From positions 1 to 64,000 of the forward strand of contig NZ_JALXPE010000014.1 in the NCBI RefSeq assembly GCF_025143365.1: DNA of 64,000 bases. The letters run 5' to 3'. The notes under the pieces were generated by a model that worked only from the letters and a program-made list of their open reading frames with translations, did not search any database and was not told the DNA's origin. Positions 29,726 through 39,115 of the stretch are shown here, one piece after another. Origin of the DNA: Microbacterium sp. p3-SID336 (GTDB taxonomy: Bacteria; Actinomycetota; Actinomycetes; Actinomycetales; Microbacteriaceae). Every line of letters begins with the position of its first letter. The first letter of the stretch is position 1. Position numbers and translations under genes: made by a program.

Positions 29726-30631
29726 ATGACGATCACGACGAGACGTCGAGGATCGCTCGCCAAGGTCGAGGGCCGCCAGGCGCTGGGTTTCGCAAGCCCG
29801 GCCCTGGTGGGCCTCGCCCTGTTCACGATCGTGCCCGTCGGGCTCTCGATCGTGATGAGCGTCTTCGACTGGCCGACCTTCGGCGAGCGGACCTTCAACG
29901 GCGTGGACAACTACGTCAAGCTGTTCACGAGCAGCCCCGACTTCTGGCCCGCGCTGCGGAACTCGGCGGTGTACACGCTGCTGTACGTGCCGCTGAGCGT
30001 CGCTCTCTCGCTCGTGCTCGCCCTCGGCCTCGGCCCGCGGATCCGCGGTCGCGGCGCCCTGCGCGTGCTCTTCTTCATCCCCGTCGTGACCCCGATGGTC
30101 GCGAACGTGCTGGTGTGGAAGATGATGCTGCAGCCGCAGGGGCTCTTCAACGGCCTCTCCGTCACCTGGTTCGGGGTCGAGCTGCCGAACTTCCTCGCCG
30201 ACCCGTCGTGGGCCATGATCATGGTCGTCGTGATGAGCGTGTGGCAGGGGCTCGGCTACAACATGCTGATCTTCTCCGCCGCGCTCGAGCAGCTGCCGGA
30301 GAGCGTGCTGGAGGCGGCCAGCATTGACGGCGCCCAGGGCTTCCGTCGGGTCTGGAGCATCATCATCCCGATGATCTCGCCCTCGATCTTCTTCGCCACG
30401 ATCATGACGATGATCACCTCGCTGCAGGTCTTCGTGCAGCCGCAGATGCTCACCGGAGGCGGCCCCGGCAACGCCACCAAGCCTCTCGTCATGTACATCT
30501 GGGAGCAGGGCTTCACGTTCGGCGACCTCGGCCTGGCCGCCGCCGCCGCATGGATCCTGTTCGCGATCATCATCGCGATCACGGGTCTCCAGTTCGCCGC
30601 GCAGAAGAAGTGGGTGCACTATGAGCACTGA
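29726..30631 (+). CDS. ABC sugar transporter permease, MalF-type
   Basis: A 301-residue inner-membrane subunit with six predicted segments. The EAA loop that contacts the ATPase reads EAASIDGAQGFRRVWSIIIP. It follows the binding-protein gene by 42 bp and overlaps the second permease by 11 bp. No ATPase gene is present in the locus, so a shared MsiK-type ATPase encoded elsewhere is likely. Confidence 0.93.
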   Translation: MTITTRRRGSLAKVEGRQALGFASPALVGLALFTIVPVGLSIVMSVFDWPTFGERTFNGVDNYVKLFTSSPDFWPALRNSAVYTLLYVPLSVALSLVLALGLGPRIRGRGALRVLFFIPVVTPMVANVLVWKMMLQPQGLFNGLSVTWFGVELPNFLADPSWAMIMVVVMSVWQGLGYNMLIFSAALEQLPESVLEAASIDGAQGFRRVWSIIIPMISPSIFFATIMTMITSLQVFVQPQMLTGGGPGNATKPLVMYIWEQGFTFGDLGLAAAAAWILFAIIIAITGLQFAAQKKWVHYEH

Positions 30632-31535
30632 AACCCTCGTCCGCCCCGCCGGCACCGCGCCCCGGCGCGACCGCGACCGCGAGCGTGCCCGCGGCGCCGC
30701 GACCACCCCTGCGGCCCGGGTACGGCTGATCCTCGCCCATGTCTCGATCTACCTGGCGGCGCTGATCTTCATCGCGCCCCTGGTCTATGCGTTCTTCTCG
30801 GCGCTCAAGCCGAACTCGGAGATGTTCTCGATGCCGCCGACGCTCGTCGGATCGGAGATCCGCTGGAGCAACTTCGTCGACGTCTTCGCGTACGGACCGT
30901 TCCTGACCTACATCATGAACTCGTTCATCGTCGCGATCGGCGGCACGCTCGTGGTGCTGGTCGTGTCGACCACTGCGGGCTACGCCTTCGGTCGGCTGCG
31001 CTGGAAGGGCCGGGACGCGGTGTTCGTGCTGTTCCTCGCGACGCTCATGGTCCCCGCCGAGGTGCTGGTCATCCCCATGTTCCAGGTGATGCAGTGGTTC
31101 AACTGGGTCGACACCTACCAGGCCCTCATCCTGCCCTTCGCGTTCGGCGCGTTCGGCACGTTCCTCATGCGGCAGTTCTTCCGCGGCATCCCCTACGAGC
31201 TGGAGGAGGCCGCCCGCGTCGACGGCGCCGGTCCCGTCCGCTCCTTCCTGCAGATCATCCTTCCGCTGTCGAAGTCCGCGGTCGCGGTGCTCGCCGTGTT
31301 CACGTTCCTCTCCTTCTGGAACAGCTACCTCTGGCCGCTGATCGTGACGGTCGACTACAACGCCCACGGCACGCTGCCCGTCGGCCTGGCGAGCTTCGCT
31401 GGACTCACCGGCACGCGCTGGGATCTGCAGATGGCTGCCGCCATCATCTCGATGATCCCGACGACGATCCTCGTGATCGTGCTGCAGAAGCACCTCGTCA
31501 AGGGCATCGCCATGGCTGGACTGGGCGGCCGTTGA
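30621..31535 (+). CDS. ABC sugar transporter permease, MalG-type
   Basis: A 304-residue partner permease. After a basic N-terminus it has six membrane segments. The EAA loop is EAARVDGAGPVRSFLQIILP. It ends with the family-typical VLQKHLVKGIAMAGLGGR. It overlaps the upstream permease and is followed by the ROK kinase gene. Confidence 0.93.
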   Translation: MSTETLVRPAGTAPRRDRDRERARGAATTPAARVRLILAHVSIYLAALIFIAPLVYAFFSALKPNSEMFSMPPTLVGSEIRWSNFVDVFAYGPFLTYIMNSFIVAIGGTLVVLVVSTTAGYAFGRLRWKGRDAVFVLFLATLMVPAEVLVIPMFQVMQWFNWVDTYQALILPFAFGAFGTFLMRQFFRGIPYELEEAARVDGAGPVRSFLQIILPLSKSAVAVLAVFTFLSFWNSYLWPLIVTVDYNAHGTLPVGLASFAGLTGTRWDLQMAAAIISMIPTTILVIVLQKHLVKGIAMAGLGGR

Positions 31536-31564
31536 GCATGATCGGTCAGGAACAGGGGACCACC

Positions 31565-32503
31565 ATGCCCATCGCCGATTCCACCGCGGGTCACGCCCTC
31601 GCCGGCATCGACATCGGCGGCACGAAGATCGGCGCTCTCCTCGTGGGCTCGGACGGAGAGGTGCGCGCCCGTGGCAGTGTGCCGGCTCCGGCGAGCCTCG
31701 GCGGCGCGGCGATGGCGGATGCGGCCGCCGGTCTCGTCGTCGCCCTCGCCGCGGAGGCCGCGGTCGAGCTCGGCGCGGTCGGGGTCGGCGCCGCCGGCGT
31801 GATCGATCACGAGACAGGGACGATCCGCGCGGCCTCGGCGACCTTCGCCGACTGGGCGGGCTTCCCCCTCGCGGAGGAGCTGGAGCAGCGGCTCGGAGTG
31901 CCGGTGCGCGTCGAGAACGACGTGAACGCGTTCCTTCTGGGCGAGGCCGCCGCGGCTGGCCGCTCCGAGCGCGACGTGCTCGGCGTGATGCTCGGGACCG
32001 GCGTCGGCGGCGCGGTCATCATCGACGGGGAGCTGCACCACGGACCGCACGGGGCGGCGGGGGAGATCGGGCACACCCCCGGGTACAGCGACCTCGTCTG
32101 CACGTGCGGGCAGGTCGGCCACCTGGAGACCCTGGCGTCTGGCACGTCGATCGCCCTGCGCTACGCCGAACGTACCGGGACGGCGGTCGCTGATGCCCGC
32201 GGGGTCGCCGACCGCGCCCGAGCCGGCGACGCCGACGCCCGCGCGGTGTTCGACGCGGCCGGCCGCGCCCTCGCACTCGCCTGTGCGAGCGCCGCCACCC
32301 TGCTGGACCTGCCATGCGCGATCGTCGGGGGAGGAGTCGCCGCGTCCTGGGACCTCCTGGCTCCCGCCATCGACGCCGTGCTGCGCACGGACTCGCCCGT
32401 GTCCGGGATCCCGCTGCGCATCGTCCCCGCCGTCCTCGGCGCGGATGCCGTCGCCCTCGGCGCGATCGAGACTGCGCGCCGCGCCCTCGTGCCCACCCCG
32501 TGA
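31565..32503 (+). CDS. ROK family sugar kinase
   Basis: A 312-residue kinase of the glucokinase/N-acetylhexosamine kinase family. The phosphate-binding motif is GIDIGGTKIGALLV and the catalytic Asp is in RVENDVNAFLLGE. The zinc site reads CTCGQVGHLE, so the usual third Cys is His. ATG 31565 has AGGGGA upstream; an ATG at 31538 would add 9 residues. It may phosphorylate the sugar released by the fucosidases, but ROK kinases usually take hexoses rather than fucose, so the substrate is uncertain. Confidence 0.85.
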   Translation: MPIADSTAGHALAGIDIGGTKIGALLVGSDGEVRARGSVPAPASLGGAAMADAAAGLVVALAAEAAVELGAVGVGAAGVIDHETGTIRAASATFADWAGFPLAEELEQRLGVPVRVENDVNAFLLGEAAAAGRSERDVLGVMLGTGVGGAVIIDGELHHGPHGAAGEIGHTPGYSDLVCTCGQVGHLETLASGTSIALRYAERTGTAVADARGVADRARAGDADARAVFDAAGRALALACASAATLLDLPCAIVGGGVAASWDLLAPAIDAVLRTDSPVSGIPLRIVPAVLGADAVALGAIETARRALVPTP

Positions 32504-32537
32504 GACCGACCCCCGAGCAGACGAGGAGAACATCGTC

Positions 32538-34115
32538 GTGACCGCACGTCCCGAAGCCCACGAGATCTGGATGGGACCGCTGCCGCCGCTCGCGGACGGC
32601 GGACTGCCGAAGCCGCGGATCGGCATCGGCGGCATCTCGATCGAGTCGAGCACCTTCTCCCCGCACATCTCGGGAGACGAGGCCTTCACGATCCGCACCG
32701 GCGACGCGCTCCGCGCGTACTATCCCTTCCTCGACGCGGGGGAAGAGCTCGCGGAAGCCGCCGAGTGGGTGCCGCTCACGCACGGCCGCTCGCTCCCCGG
32801 CGGGGCCGTCGCCGCTGACACCTACCAGCGCATGAAGGATGCGATCGTCGAGGGCATCCGCGCCGAGGGTCCCTTCGACGGCTTCTTCTTCGACATCCAC
32901 GGCGCCATGAGCGTGGTCGGCCTCGACGACGCGGAAGGCGATCTGGCTCTCGCGGTGCGCGAGGCGCTCGGCCCGGACACACTCGTGTCGACCTCGATGG
33001 ACCTGCACGGCAACGTGTCCGAGACCCTGCGCGACGCGGTCGACCTGCTCACGTGCTACCGCATGGCTCCGCACGAGGACTGGCTCAACACGAAGGAGCG
33101 TGCGGTGTGGAACCTGCTCGCGCGTCTCCGCGGCCCGCACGGCGCCGACCCGCACGCCCGGAGGCCGTACACCGCGTGGGTCCCGGTGCCCGTGCTGCTC
33201 CCGGGCGAGAAGACGAGCACTCGGCTCGAGCCCGCGCGCAGCATCTACGCCGAGCTCCCCGGCATCGAGGCGCTTCCCGGTGTCGTGGACGCCTCGGTGT
33301 GGATCGGCTACGCGTGGGCGGATGAGCCGCGCTGCCAGGCGTATGTCGTGGTGACCGGCGACGACCGCGAGCTCATCGCGCGCGAGGCCGAGAGGGTCGC
33401 GCAGCTGTTCTGGGAGGCCAGGGAGGACTTCGTGTTCGTGGCGAAGACCGGGTCTCTGGACGAGGCGCTCGAGGAGGCACTCACCCCGGACGCCCCGCGC
33501 CCGTACCTGATCTCCGACTCGGGGGACAACCCGACCGCCGGGGGCGCCGGCGACGTGACATGGACGCTCGCCCGACTGCTGCAGCGCCCGGAGCTCACCG
33601 ACGGCACCCGCACGACCCTCGTGGCGTCGGTCTTCGACCGCGAGGCCGTCGCCCAGGCCGTGGCCGCGGGCGTCGGCGCGACCGTCACGCTCGCGGCCGG
33701 GGCTCACGTCGACGCCGGACCGCACGGCCCCGCGGAGCTCACCGGCACGGTGTTCTCGATCACGGACGGCGATCCCGATGCGGGAACCCAGGTCGTCATG
33801 GCGGTCGGGGGCCTGCACGCCATCCTCACGGAGCGCCGCAAGCCGTTCCATCACCTGGACGACTTCCGCATGCTCGGGCTCGAACCCACGACGGCCGACA
33901 TCGTCGTGGTGAAGATCGGCTATCTCGAGCCCGAGTTGTATGAGCTCGCCGCGGGCTGGACGCTCGCGCTGACCCCGGGTGGCGTCGACCAGGACCTCCT
34001 GCGCCTCGGCCACCACCGCCTGCAGCCGGGGGTCTACCCGTTCGACACCACCGGCACCCCTGACCTGTCCGCGGTGGTCGTCCGCCGCGGCGACCGCGAG
34101 GAGCAGCACGCATGA
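32538..34115 (+). CDS. M81 family (MlrC-type) metallopeptidase
   Basis: A 525-residue protein of the M81/DUF1485 family, named after MlrC, which degrades linear microcystin. The N-terminal part holds the probable metal ligands in GISIESSTFS, FFDIHGAM and TSMDLHGN. The C-terminal MlrC domain contains ISDSGDNPTAGGAGD and VVVKIGYLEPE. GTG start with GAGGAGAA upstream. It lies between the sugar kinase (34 bp) and the second fucosidase (4-bp ATGA overlap). Why a peptidase-like enzyme is in a glycoside operon is unclear; an amide-linked substrate is possible. Confidence 0.85.
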   Translation: MTARPEAHEIWMGPLPPLADGGLPKPRIGIGGISIESSTFSPHISGDEAFTIRTGDALRAYYPFLDAGEELAEAAEWVPLTHGRSLPGGAVAADTYQRMKDAIVEGIRAEGPFDGFFFDIHGAMSVVGLDDAEGDLALAVREALGPDTLVSTSMDLHGNVSETLRDAVDLLTCYRMAPHEDWLNTKERAVWNLLARLRGPHGADPHARRPYTAWVPVPVLLPGEKTSTRLEPARSIYAELPGIEALPGVVDASVWIGYAWADEPRCQAYVVVTGDDRELIAREAERVAQLFWEAREDFVFVAKTGSLDEALEEALTPDAPRPYLISDSGDNPTAGGAGDVTWTLARLLQRPELTDGTRTTLVASVFDREAVAQAVAAGVGATVTLAAGAHVDAGPHGPAELTGTVFSITDGDPDAGTQVVMAVGGLHAILTERRKPFHHLDDFRMLGLEPTTADIVVVKIGYLEPELYELAAGWTLALTPGGVDQDLLRLGHHRLQPGVYPFDTTGTPDLSAVVVRRGDREEQHA

Positions 34116-35461
34116 TGAACTTCGAGAAGCGCACGGGCCCGGACTTCGGCGCCGCGGCTCCCGTGTATCCGTCGAACGGGGTGCCGGAGTGGTACCGCGA
34201 CGCCAAGCTCGGCTTCTTCGTGCACTGGGGTCTCTACTCGGTCCCCGCGTGGGCTGTGCAGCACGGCGAGGGCGTGAACATCCCCACCGAGGACGCGTAT
34301 GCGTGGCATCAGTACGCGGAGTGGTACGGCAACACCGTGCGCATCGCGGGAAGCCCCACGTGGGAGCGGCACCAGCGCCTGTACGGCCCCGGCACCTCCT
34401 ACGAAGACCTCGCCGACCGGTGGGACGCGGCCGCGTTCGACGCCGAGGCGTTCGTCGGGGAGCTCGTGGGTGCGGGGGCGAAGTACATCGTCCCGACCAC
34501 CAAGCACCACGAGGGGTTCTGCCTCTGGGGCACGGACACGACCGGCTTCAACACGGTCGCGCGGGGTCCGCACCGCGACCTGATCGCGGAGTTCCACGAC
34601 GCGACCCGTCGCGCGGGCGCGAAGTTCGGCGTGTACTACTCCGGGGCCCTGGACTGGCACGTGAGCGACTTCCCGCCGATCGAGTCCGACACGGACCTGT
34701 TCCGCTTCCGCCGCAACGACGAGTACTTCGCGCGCTACTCCGCGGCGCAGCTGGAGGAGCTCGTGCAGCGGTTCTCGCCCGACGTGCTCTGGAACGACAT
34801 CGAGTGGCCGGACGGCGGCAAGGGGAAGGACGAGTTCGCGGTCGCTGCCCTGCTGCGGCGGTACTTCGACGCGGTGCCCGACGGTGTCGTCAACGACCGG
34901 TGGGGCGTGCCGTACCACGGCTTCCTCACCCGGGAGTACACGGACATCCCCGAGATCATCCCGGAGCCGTGGGAGTCGACGCGCGGCCTCGGCTACTCGT
35001 TCGGGTACAACCAGGACGAGGACGACCGCCACTCGCTCTCCGGCGCGGCGCTGATCCGCCTGCTGGTCGACGTGGTGGCCAAGAACGGGAACCTGCTGAT
35101 CAACGTGGGGCCGGCCGCCGACGGCTCGATCCCCGAACTGCAGCGCCGCGCGATGCGCGAGCTGGGCGCGTGGCTCCAGGGCAACGGCGACGCCGTGTAC
35201 GGCACCCGGCCGTGGACCCGGATGGGCGAGCAGCAGGGCACGCCCCGCCGTTACACGACCTCGCAGGGCGCGGTGCACGTGCACGCGCTCGACCCGGCGA
35301 CCGGGATCCTGGAGCTGCCCGCGGAGCTGGACGACGCGGAGCTGCGATGGAGCGACGGCTCCGTCGCGGCGACGCGCGCGGACGCGGCCGGAACGAGCGT
35401 GACGGTTCCCGAGGGCCTGCGCGGCGCTCCCGTCGCCGTGCTCACCGCCCGCGGAATCTGA
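34112..35461 (+). CDS. Alpha-L-fucosidase, GH29 (copy 2)
   Basis: A 449-residue intracellular GH29 enzyme without a signal peptide. Motifs are KLGFFVHWGLYSVPAW, TTKHHEGFCLWG, the nucleophile region VLWNDIEWPD and NGNLLINVGPAADGS. It is only distantly similar to copy 1 at 25791, with an extra insert near AWHQYAEWYGNT, so a different linkage specificity is likely. The ATG overlaps the M81 gene stop. It is the last gene of the importer operon. Confidence 0.9.
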   Translation: MMNFEKRTGPDFGAAAPVYPSNGVPEWYRDAKLGFFVHWGLYSVPAWAVQHGEGVNIPTEDAYAWHQYAEWYGNTVRIAGSPTWERHQRLYGPGTSYEDLADRWDAAAFDAEAFVGELVGAGAKYIVPTTKHHEGFCLWGTDTTGFNTVARGPHRDLIAEFHDATRRAGAKFGVYYSGALDWHVSDFPPIESDTDLFRFRRNDEYFARYSAAQLEELVQRFSPDVLWNDIEWPDGGKGKDEFAVAALLRRYFDAVPDGVVNDRWGVPYHGFLTREYTDIPEIIPEPWESTRGLGYSFGYNQDEDDRHSLSGAALIRLLVDVVAKNGNLLINVGPAADGSIPELQRRAMRELGAWLQGNGDAVYGTRPWTRMGEQQGTPRRYTTSQGAVHVHALDPATGILELPAELDDAELRWSDGSVAATRADAAGTSVTVPEGLRGAPVAVLTARGI

Positions 35462-35471
35462 GGGCAGGGGG

Positions 35472-35491
35472 CGCGCGGTACGGACCGCGCG
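35472..35491. terminator. Hairpin between converging fucosidase and dehydrogenase genes
   Basis: CGCGCGGT-ACGG-ACCGCGCG, an 8-bp perfect stem with a 4-base loop, located 10 bp after the GH29 stop and 51 bp from the converging stop. It could act in either direction. Confidence 0.5.
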
Positions 35492-35542
35492 GACGAGGGG
35501 CGCCACGGTCAGAGGCCGCGGCGCTCCTGCCGTCCTCCGCGT

Positions 35543-38377
35543 TCAGGGGCGCGTGAGCTCCTCCAGCACCTCGATGACGTGGCGGTACGGCCGCCCGGTC
35601 GCCCTGGTCATGCCGATCTCGCACGTGCGGTTCGCCGACACAAACGCGTCGAAGCCGCCGCGTTCCGCATCGGCTTCCGCGACCTCGGCGGACTCCTGCG
35701 CGGTTGCACTGGCCGTGAGCTCCGGGTGCAGCATGCCGCGGTCGCCCGCGAACGCACAGCACCCCCAGCCCTCGGGCACGTACACGTCCTCGGCGACGGC
35801 GGACGCGATGGCGGTGAGTGCGCCGGTCGCGCCCAGAGCGGTCGTGGAGCATGTGGGATGCACGGCGACCGTGGGCAGCTTCGCAGCGACGGTCAGCCGG
35901 GGCAGGACCTCGCGCGCGACGAAGGTCGTCGCGTCCTCGATCCGCAGTCCGGCGTAGCGGGGGTTCGCGGCCACGGCCTGAGTCAGCATGACGTCGAGCC
36001 CCTCGGTGCAGGACGCCGCATCGCACACCACGGGCAGTGCGCCCTCGCGACTCGCGGTCCACAGCGCGTCCAGCACGCGGTCGCTCATGAGCCGGTAGCC
36101 GTCCAGGTGCCCCTTCGACTTCCACGGCGTGCCGCAGCACAGCCCTCCGTTCTCCTCCGGGATCACGACGGCGATCCCGGCCCGGTCGAGCAGCGCTCGC
36201 AGCGCGTCCCGGGAACCGGGGCCTTCCCCTTCCGCGCCGAACATCGTGCCGATGCAGGCCCCGAAGAACACGGCCTCCGCGTCGGCGGGCGACGACGGCC
36301 GCGGCGGTGTCGAGCCGCCGCGCGGCAGGCCCGCGTCGTACAGCGGCACCGTGTCGGCCCCGAGTACTGCCCGCCCGAGGTGCGTGGCACCGCGCACGAG
36401 CGGAGCGGGGAGGGCGTCCGCGACCGTGAGGGCCACGCCGCCGGCGCGCGTCACGGTGCCCCAGTGCTTCGCGGCGGCGCCCCAGGCGGCATCCTCGACC
36501 GCGTTCGACTGCTCCGCGCGCAGCCGACGCACCAGGTCGCCCGTGTTGATGTCGACTGGACACGCCACGCCGCACATGCCGTCGACCGCACAGGTCTGCA
36601 CTCCGTCGTAGTCGTAGTCGGCGCGGAGGTCGCGCAGCAGTTCGGTGTCGCCCTGTTCCTCGGCCCACGCCATGTCGCGGCGGAGCACGATGCGCTGACG
36701 CGGAGTGAGGGTGATGCTCTTGCTGGGGCACGTGGGCTCGCAGTAGCCGCACTCCACGCACCGGTCGACCTCGTGCTCCACGGTCGGCACGCGCTTGAGG
36801 TCGTGCAGGTAGGAGTCCGGGTCGTCGGACAGCACCACGCCGGGGTTCAGGATGCCGTCCGGGTCCAGCAGACGCTTGATCTCCCACATGACCTCGGTGA
36901 GCGCGTCGCCGTACTGCCGCCGCACGAACGGAGCCATGATGCGCCCCGTGCCGTGCTCGGCCTTGAGGGAGCCCTGCTGCGCCAGGACGAGTTCGACCAG
37001 ATCGTCGGTGAAGCGGCGATAGCGGGCCACGCTGTCCGGGTCGTCGAAGCGCTCGTTGAGGAGGAAGTGCACGTTGCCGTCCTTGGCATGGCCGAAGATG
37101 ACGGATCCTTCGTAGCCGTGCTCGGCGAACAGCTCGATGAGACGCTCGCACGTCGCCAGCAGCCGCGGGACCGGCACCACGATGTCCTCCAGCAGCGCGG
37201 TCGTGCCGGAGGGGCGGGCTCCGGCGACGGCGGTGTAGAGGCCCTTGCGGACGTGCCACAGTGCGGCGCGCTCGGGCGCGGCGGTCGTCAGGCGCGGGGC
37301 GATCGCGAGGGGCAGCGTGTCGAAGTGGGCCTGTGCCGCGGCGGACGCGGACTCGAGAGCGGCATCGTCCGTGGCATGCACCTCGACGAGCAGTGCGGCA
37401 TGACCCTGCACGTCGATCTCGGCGATCGCGGCGGGCACGTCGCTGAGGCCCTGGGCGACGCGCAGTGAGGCGGCGTCCAGGAGTTCGATCGTGGCCAGCC
37501 CGAGCTCGGTGAGTGCGGGGAGCGCGGTCATCGCGGCGGACAGCGTCTCGAACACCAGGAGTCCGGTGGCGATCGCGGGGCGGACCTCGATGGTGCGGAA
37601 GCGCGCCTCTGCGACGAACCCCAGCGTGCCCTCCGAGCCGATCAGCAGGTGCTCCAGGATGCGCACGGGGTCGTCGAAGTCGAGGAGGGCGTTGAGGCCG
37701 TAGCCCATGGTGTTCTTCATCGAGAACTGCTGCTGGAGGAAGGCGACGTGCTCCGGCGAGGCGAGGATGCGCTCGCGGAGCGCGAGGAGCCCGTCCGCGA
37801 TCCGCGGCTCGGCGGCGCGCAGCACGGCGTTCGCGTCAGGGCGGCCCGTGTCCAGGATGGTGCCGCTCGGCAGCACGATCGTCATCGACTCGATCGTCCG
37901 GTACGAGTTCTCGGTGATCCCGCAGGCCATGCCGCTGGAGTTGTTGGCGATGACACCGCCGATCGTGCAGGCGATCTCGCTGGCGGGGTCCGGGCCGAGC
38001 TTGCGGCGGTGGCGGGCGAGGCGGGTGTTCACCTGGCGGACGGTGGCGCCGGGCCCGACCCGGACGATGGCGCCGTCGTCCTCGATACGGATGTCGCGGA
38101 AGTGGCTGCGGGTGTCGACGAGGATGTCGCCGCTCACGGCCTGCCCGGAGAGGCTCGTGCCGCCCGAGCGGAAGGTGAGCGCCCGCCCGGCCGCGCGCAC
38201 GGCCGCGAAGGCTCTGGCCACGCCCTCGGCGTCGGCGGGGGAGAGCACGGCGTCCGGGATCAGCAGGTAGTGCGAGGCGTCGTGTGCCCTGGCGAAGCGG
38301 TCGATGGACCGGGCGTGCACCTGCGTGTCCGCGCCGAGAAGCGCGGGGTCCAGGGGGTCGGCGAGTGTGGTCGGCAC
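35543..38377 (-). CDS. FAD-linked, Fe-S D-2-hydroxyacid (D-lactate) dehydrogenase
   Basis: A 944-residue fusion protein. An FAD_binding_4 domain (about 35-175, with FRSGGTSLSGQAV) and an FAD-oxidase C domain (about 215-480) are followed by a di-cluster 4Fe-4S ferredoxin domain (CVECGYCEPTCPSKS and CAVDGMCGVACPVD). CCG domains come last (LCCGTPWKSKGH and GCCAFAGDRG). It would oxidise D-lactate or another 2-hydroxyacid and pass electrons to the membrane chain. The GTG at 38377 has AGAGGAG upstream; a TTG at 38413 would place the start inside the palindrome. Confidence 0.9.
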   Translation of the reverse strand: MPTTLADPLDPALLGADTQVHARSIDRFARAHDASHYLLIPDAVLSPADAEGVARAFAAVRAAGRALTFRSGGTSLSGQAVSGDILVDTRSHFRDIRIEDDGAIVRVGPGATVRQVNTRLARHRRKLGPDPASEIACTIGGVIANNSSGMACGITENSYRTIESMTIVLPSGTILDTGRPDANAVLRAAEPRIADGLLALRERILASPEHVAFLQQQFSMKNTMGYGLNALLDFDDPVRILEHLLIGSEGTLGFVAEARFRTIEVRPAIATGLLVFETLSAAMTALPALTELGLATIELLDAASLRVAQGLSDVPAAIAEIDVQGHAALLVEVHATDDAALESASAAAQAHFDTLPLAIAPRLTTAAPERAALWHVRKGLYTAVAGARPSGTTALLEDIVVPVPRLLATCERLIELFAEHGYEGSVIFGHAKDGNVHFLLNERFDDPDSVARYRRFTDDLVELVLAQQGSLKAEHGTGRIMAPFVRRQYGDALTEVMWEIKRLLDPDGILNPGVVLSDDPDSYLHDLKRVPTVEHEVDRCVECGYCEPTCPSKSITLTPRQRIVLRRDMAWAEEQGDTELLRDLRADYDYDGVQTCAVDGMCGVACPVDINTGDLVRRLRAEQSNAVEDAAWGAAAKHWGTVTRAGGVALTVADALPAPLVRGATHLGRAVLGADTVPLYDAGLPRGGSTPPRPSSPADAEAVFFGACIGTMFGAEGEGPGSRDALRALLDRAGIAVVIPEENGGLCCGTPWKSKGHLDGYRLMSDRVLDALWTASREGALPVVCDAASCTEGLDVMLTQAVAANPRYAGLRIEDATTFVAREVLPRLTVAAKLPTVAVHPTCSTTALGATGALTAIASAVAEDVYVPEGWGCCAFAGDRGMLHPELTASATAQESAEVAEADAERGGFDAFVSANRTCEIGMTRATGRPYRHVIEVLEELTRP

Positions 38378-38402
38378 GGTGCTCCTCTGCTCCGGATCCA
38401 GA

Positions 38403-38413
38403 TTGTCTGACAA
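38403..38413. promoter_or_regulatory. FadR/LldR-type operator TTGTC-N-GACAA
   Basis: A perfect 5-bp inverted repeat with one central base, between the divergent dehydrogenase (start 38377) and GntR gene (start 38451). On the dehydrogenase strand it follows directly after a -10-like TACACT (38414-38419). The form resembles operators of FCD-type GntR regulators such as LldR. Confidence 0.6.
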
Positions 38414-38450
38414 GTGTACTGGAGTCGCGGCCGCTCGCTAGGCTGAGGTC

Positions 38451-39113
38451 ATGACAACCGTCACCGACAACGGGCTCGGGATCATCGGGGTCGTCGACGC
38501 CGTCACCGGGCAGTTGCGTGCGCGCATCCTCAGCGGTGAGATCCGCTCCGGGGAGCCCTTGACCGAGGCAGCCGTCGCACAGCACTACGGTGTCGCGCGC
38601 CCGAGCGCCAAGGCCGCCATCGAGCAGCTCGTGGCGAGCGGCCTCCTGGAGCGCACTGCGCACCGAACGGCGCGCGTCGTCGGCATCGATCCGGCGACCG
38701 TGCGGGACGTGTACCGGACGCGTACACGACTGGAGAGCGCGGCGCTGCGGGAGCTCGCGGAGACCCGCGCGGTGCCCCCGGCCGCCGTCGCCGCGAACGA
38801 CGAGCTCCTCGCGATGGCACCCGGCCCCGACCCCGCCACCGTCGACCCGGACCTGCGCTTCCACACGGCACTGATCGATGCGCTCGACAGCGAGCGGACG
38901 GGACGGATGTACCGCAGCGTGATCGACGAGGTGCGGTTGTGCATGGCGCAGGTGCAAGGCAGGCGTCTGCTCGACGCGGCCGCCATCGCCGCGCAGCACC
39001 GTGACATGCTCGACGCCGTGGCGGCGGGCGATGCGGACAGGGCCGCGGCGCTGCTGCACGCGCACCTGGGCTCGGCGGAGGAGCGACTGGTCGAGGCTCT
39101 CGGCGCGGACTGA
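38451..39113 (+). CDS. GntR family regulator, FCD type
   Basis: A 220-residue regulator. The N-terminal winged helix is at about 12-75 (LRARILSGEIRSGEPLTE, VAQHYGVARPSAKAAIEQLV). The all-helical FCD ligand domain is at about 85-215, with metal-ligand-like positions in DPDLRFHTALIDA and IAAQHRDMLDAV. It is divergent from the D-2-hydroxyacid dehydrogenase and probably controls it and itself through the palindrome at 38403-38413, responding to lactate or a related acid. Confidence 0.9.
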   Translation: MTTVTDNGLGIIGVVDAVTGQLRARILSGEIRSGEPLTEAAVAQHYGVARPSAKAAIEQLVASGLLERTAHRTARVVGIDPATVRDVYRTRTRLESAALRELAETRAVPPAAVAANDELLAMAPGPDPATVDPDLRFHTALIDALDSERTGRMYRSVIDEVRLCMAQVQGRRLLDAAAIAAQHRDMLDAVAAGDADRAAALLHAHLGSAEERLVEALGAD

Positions 39114-39115
39114 CC

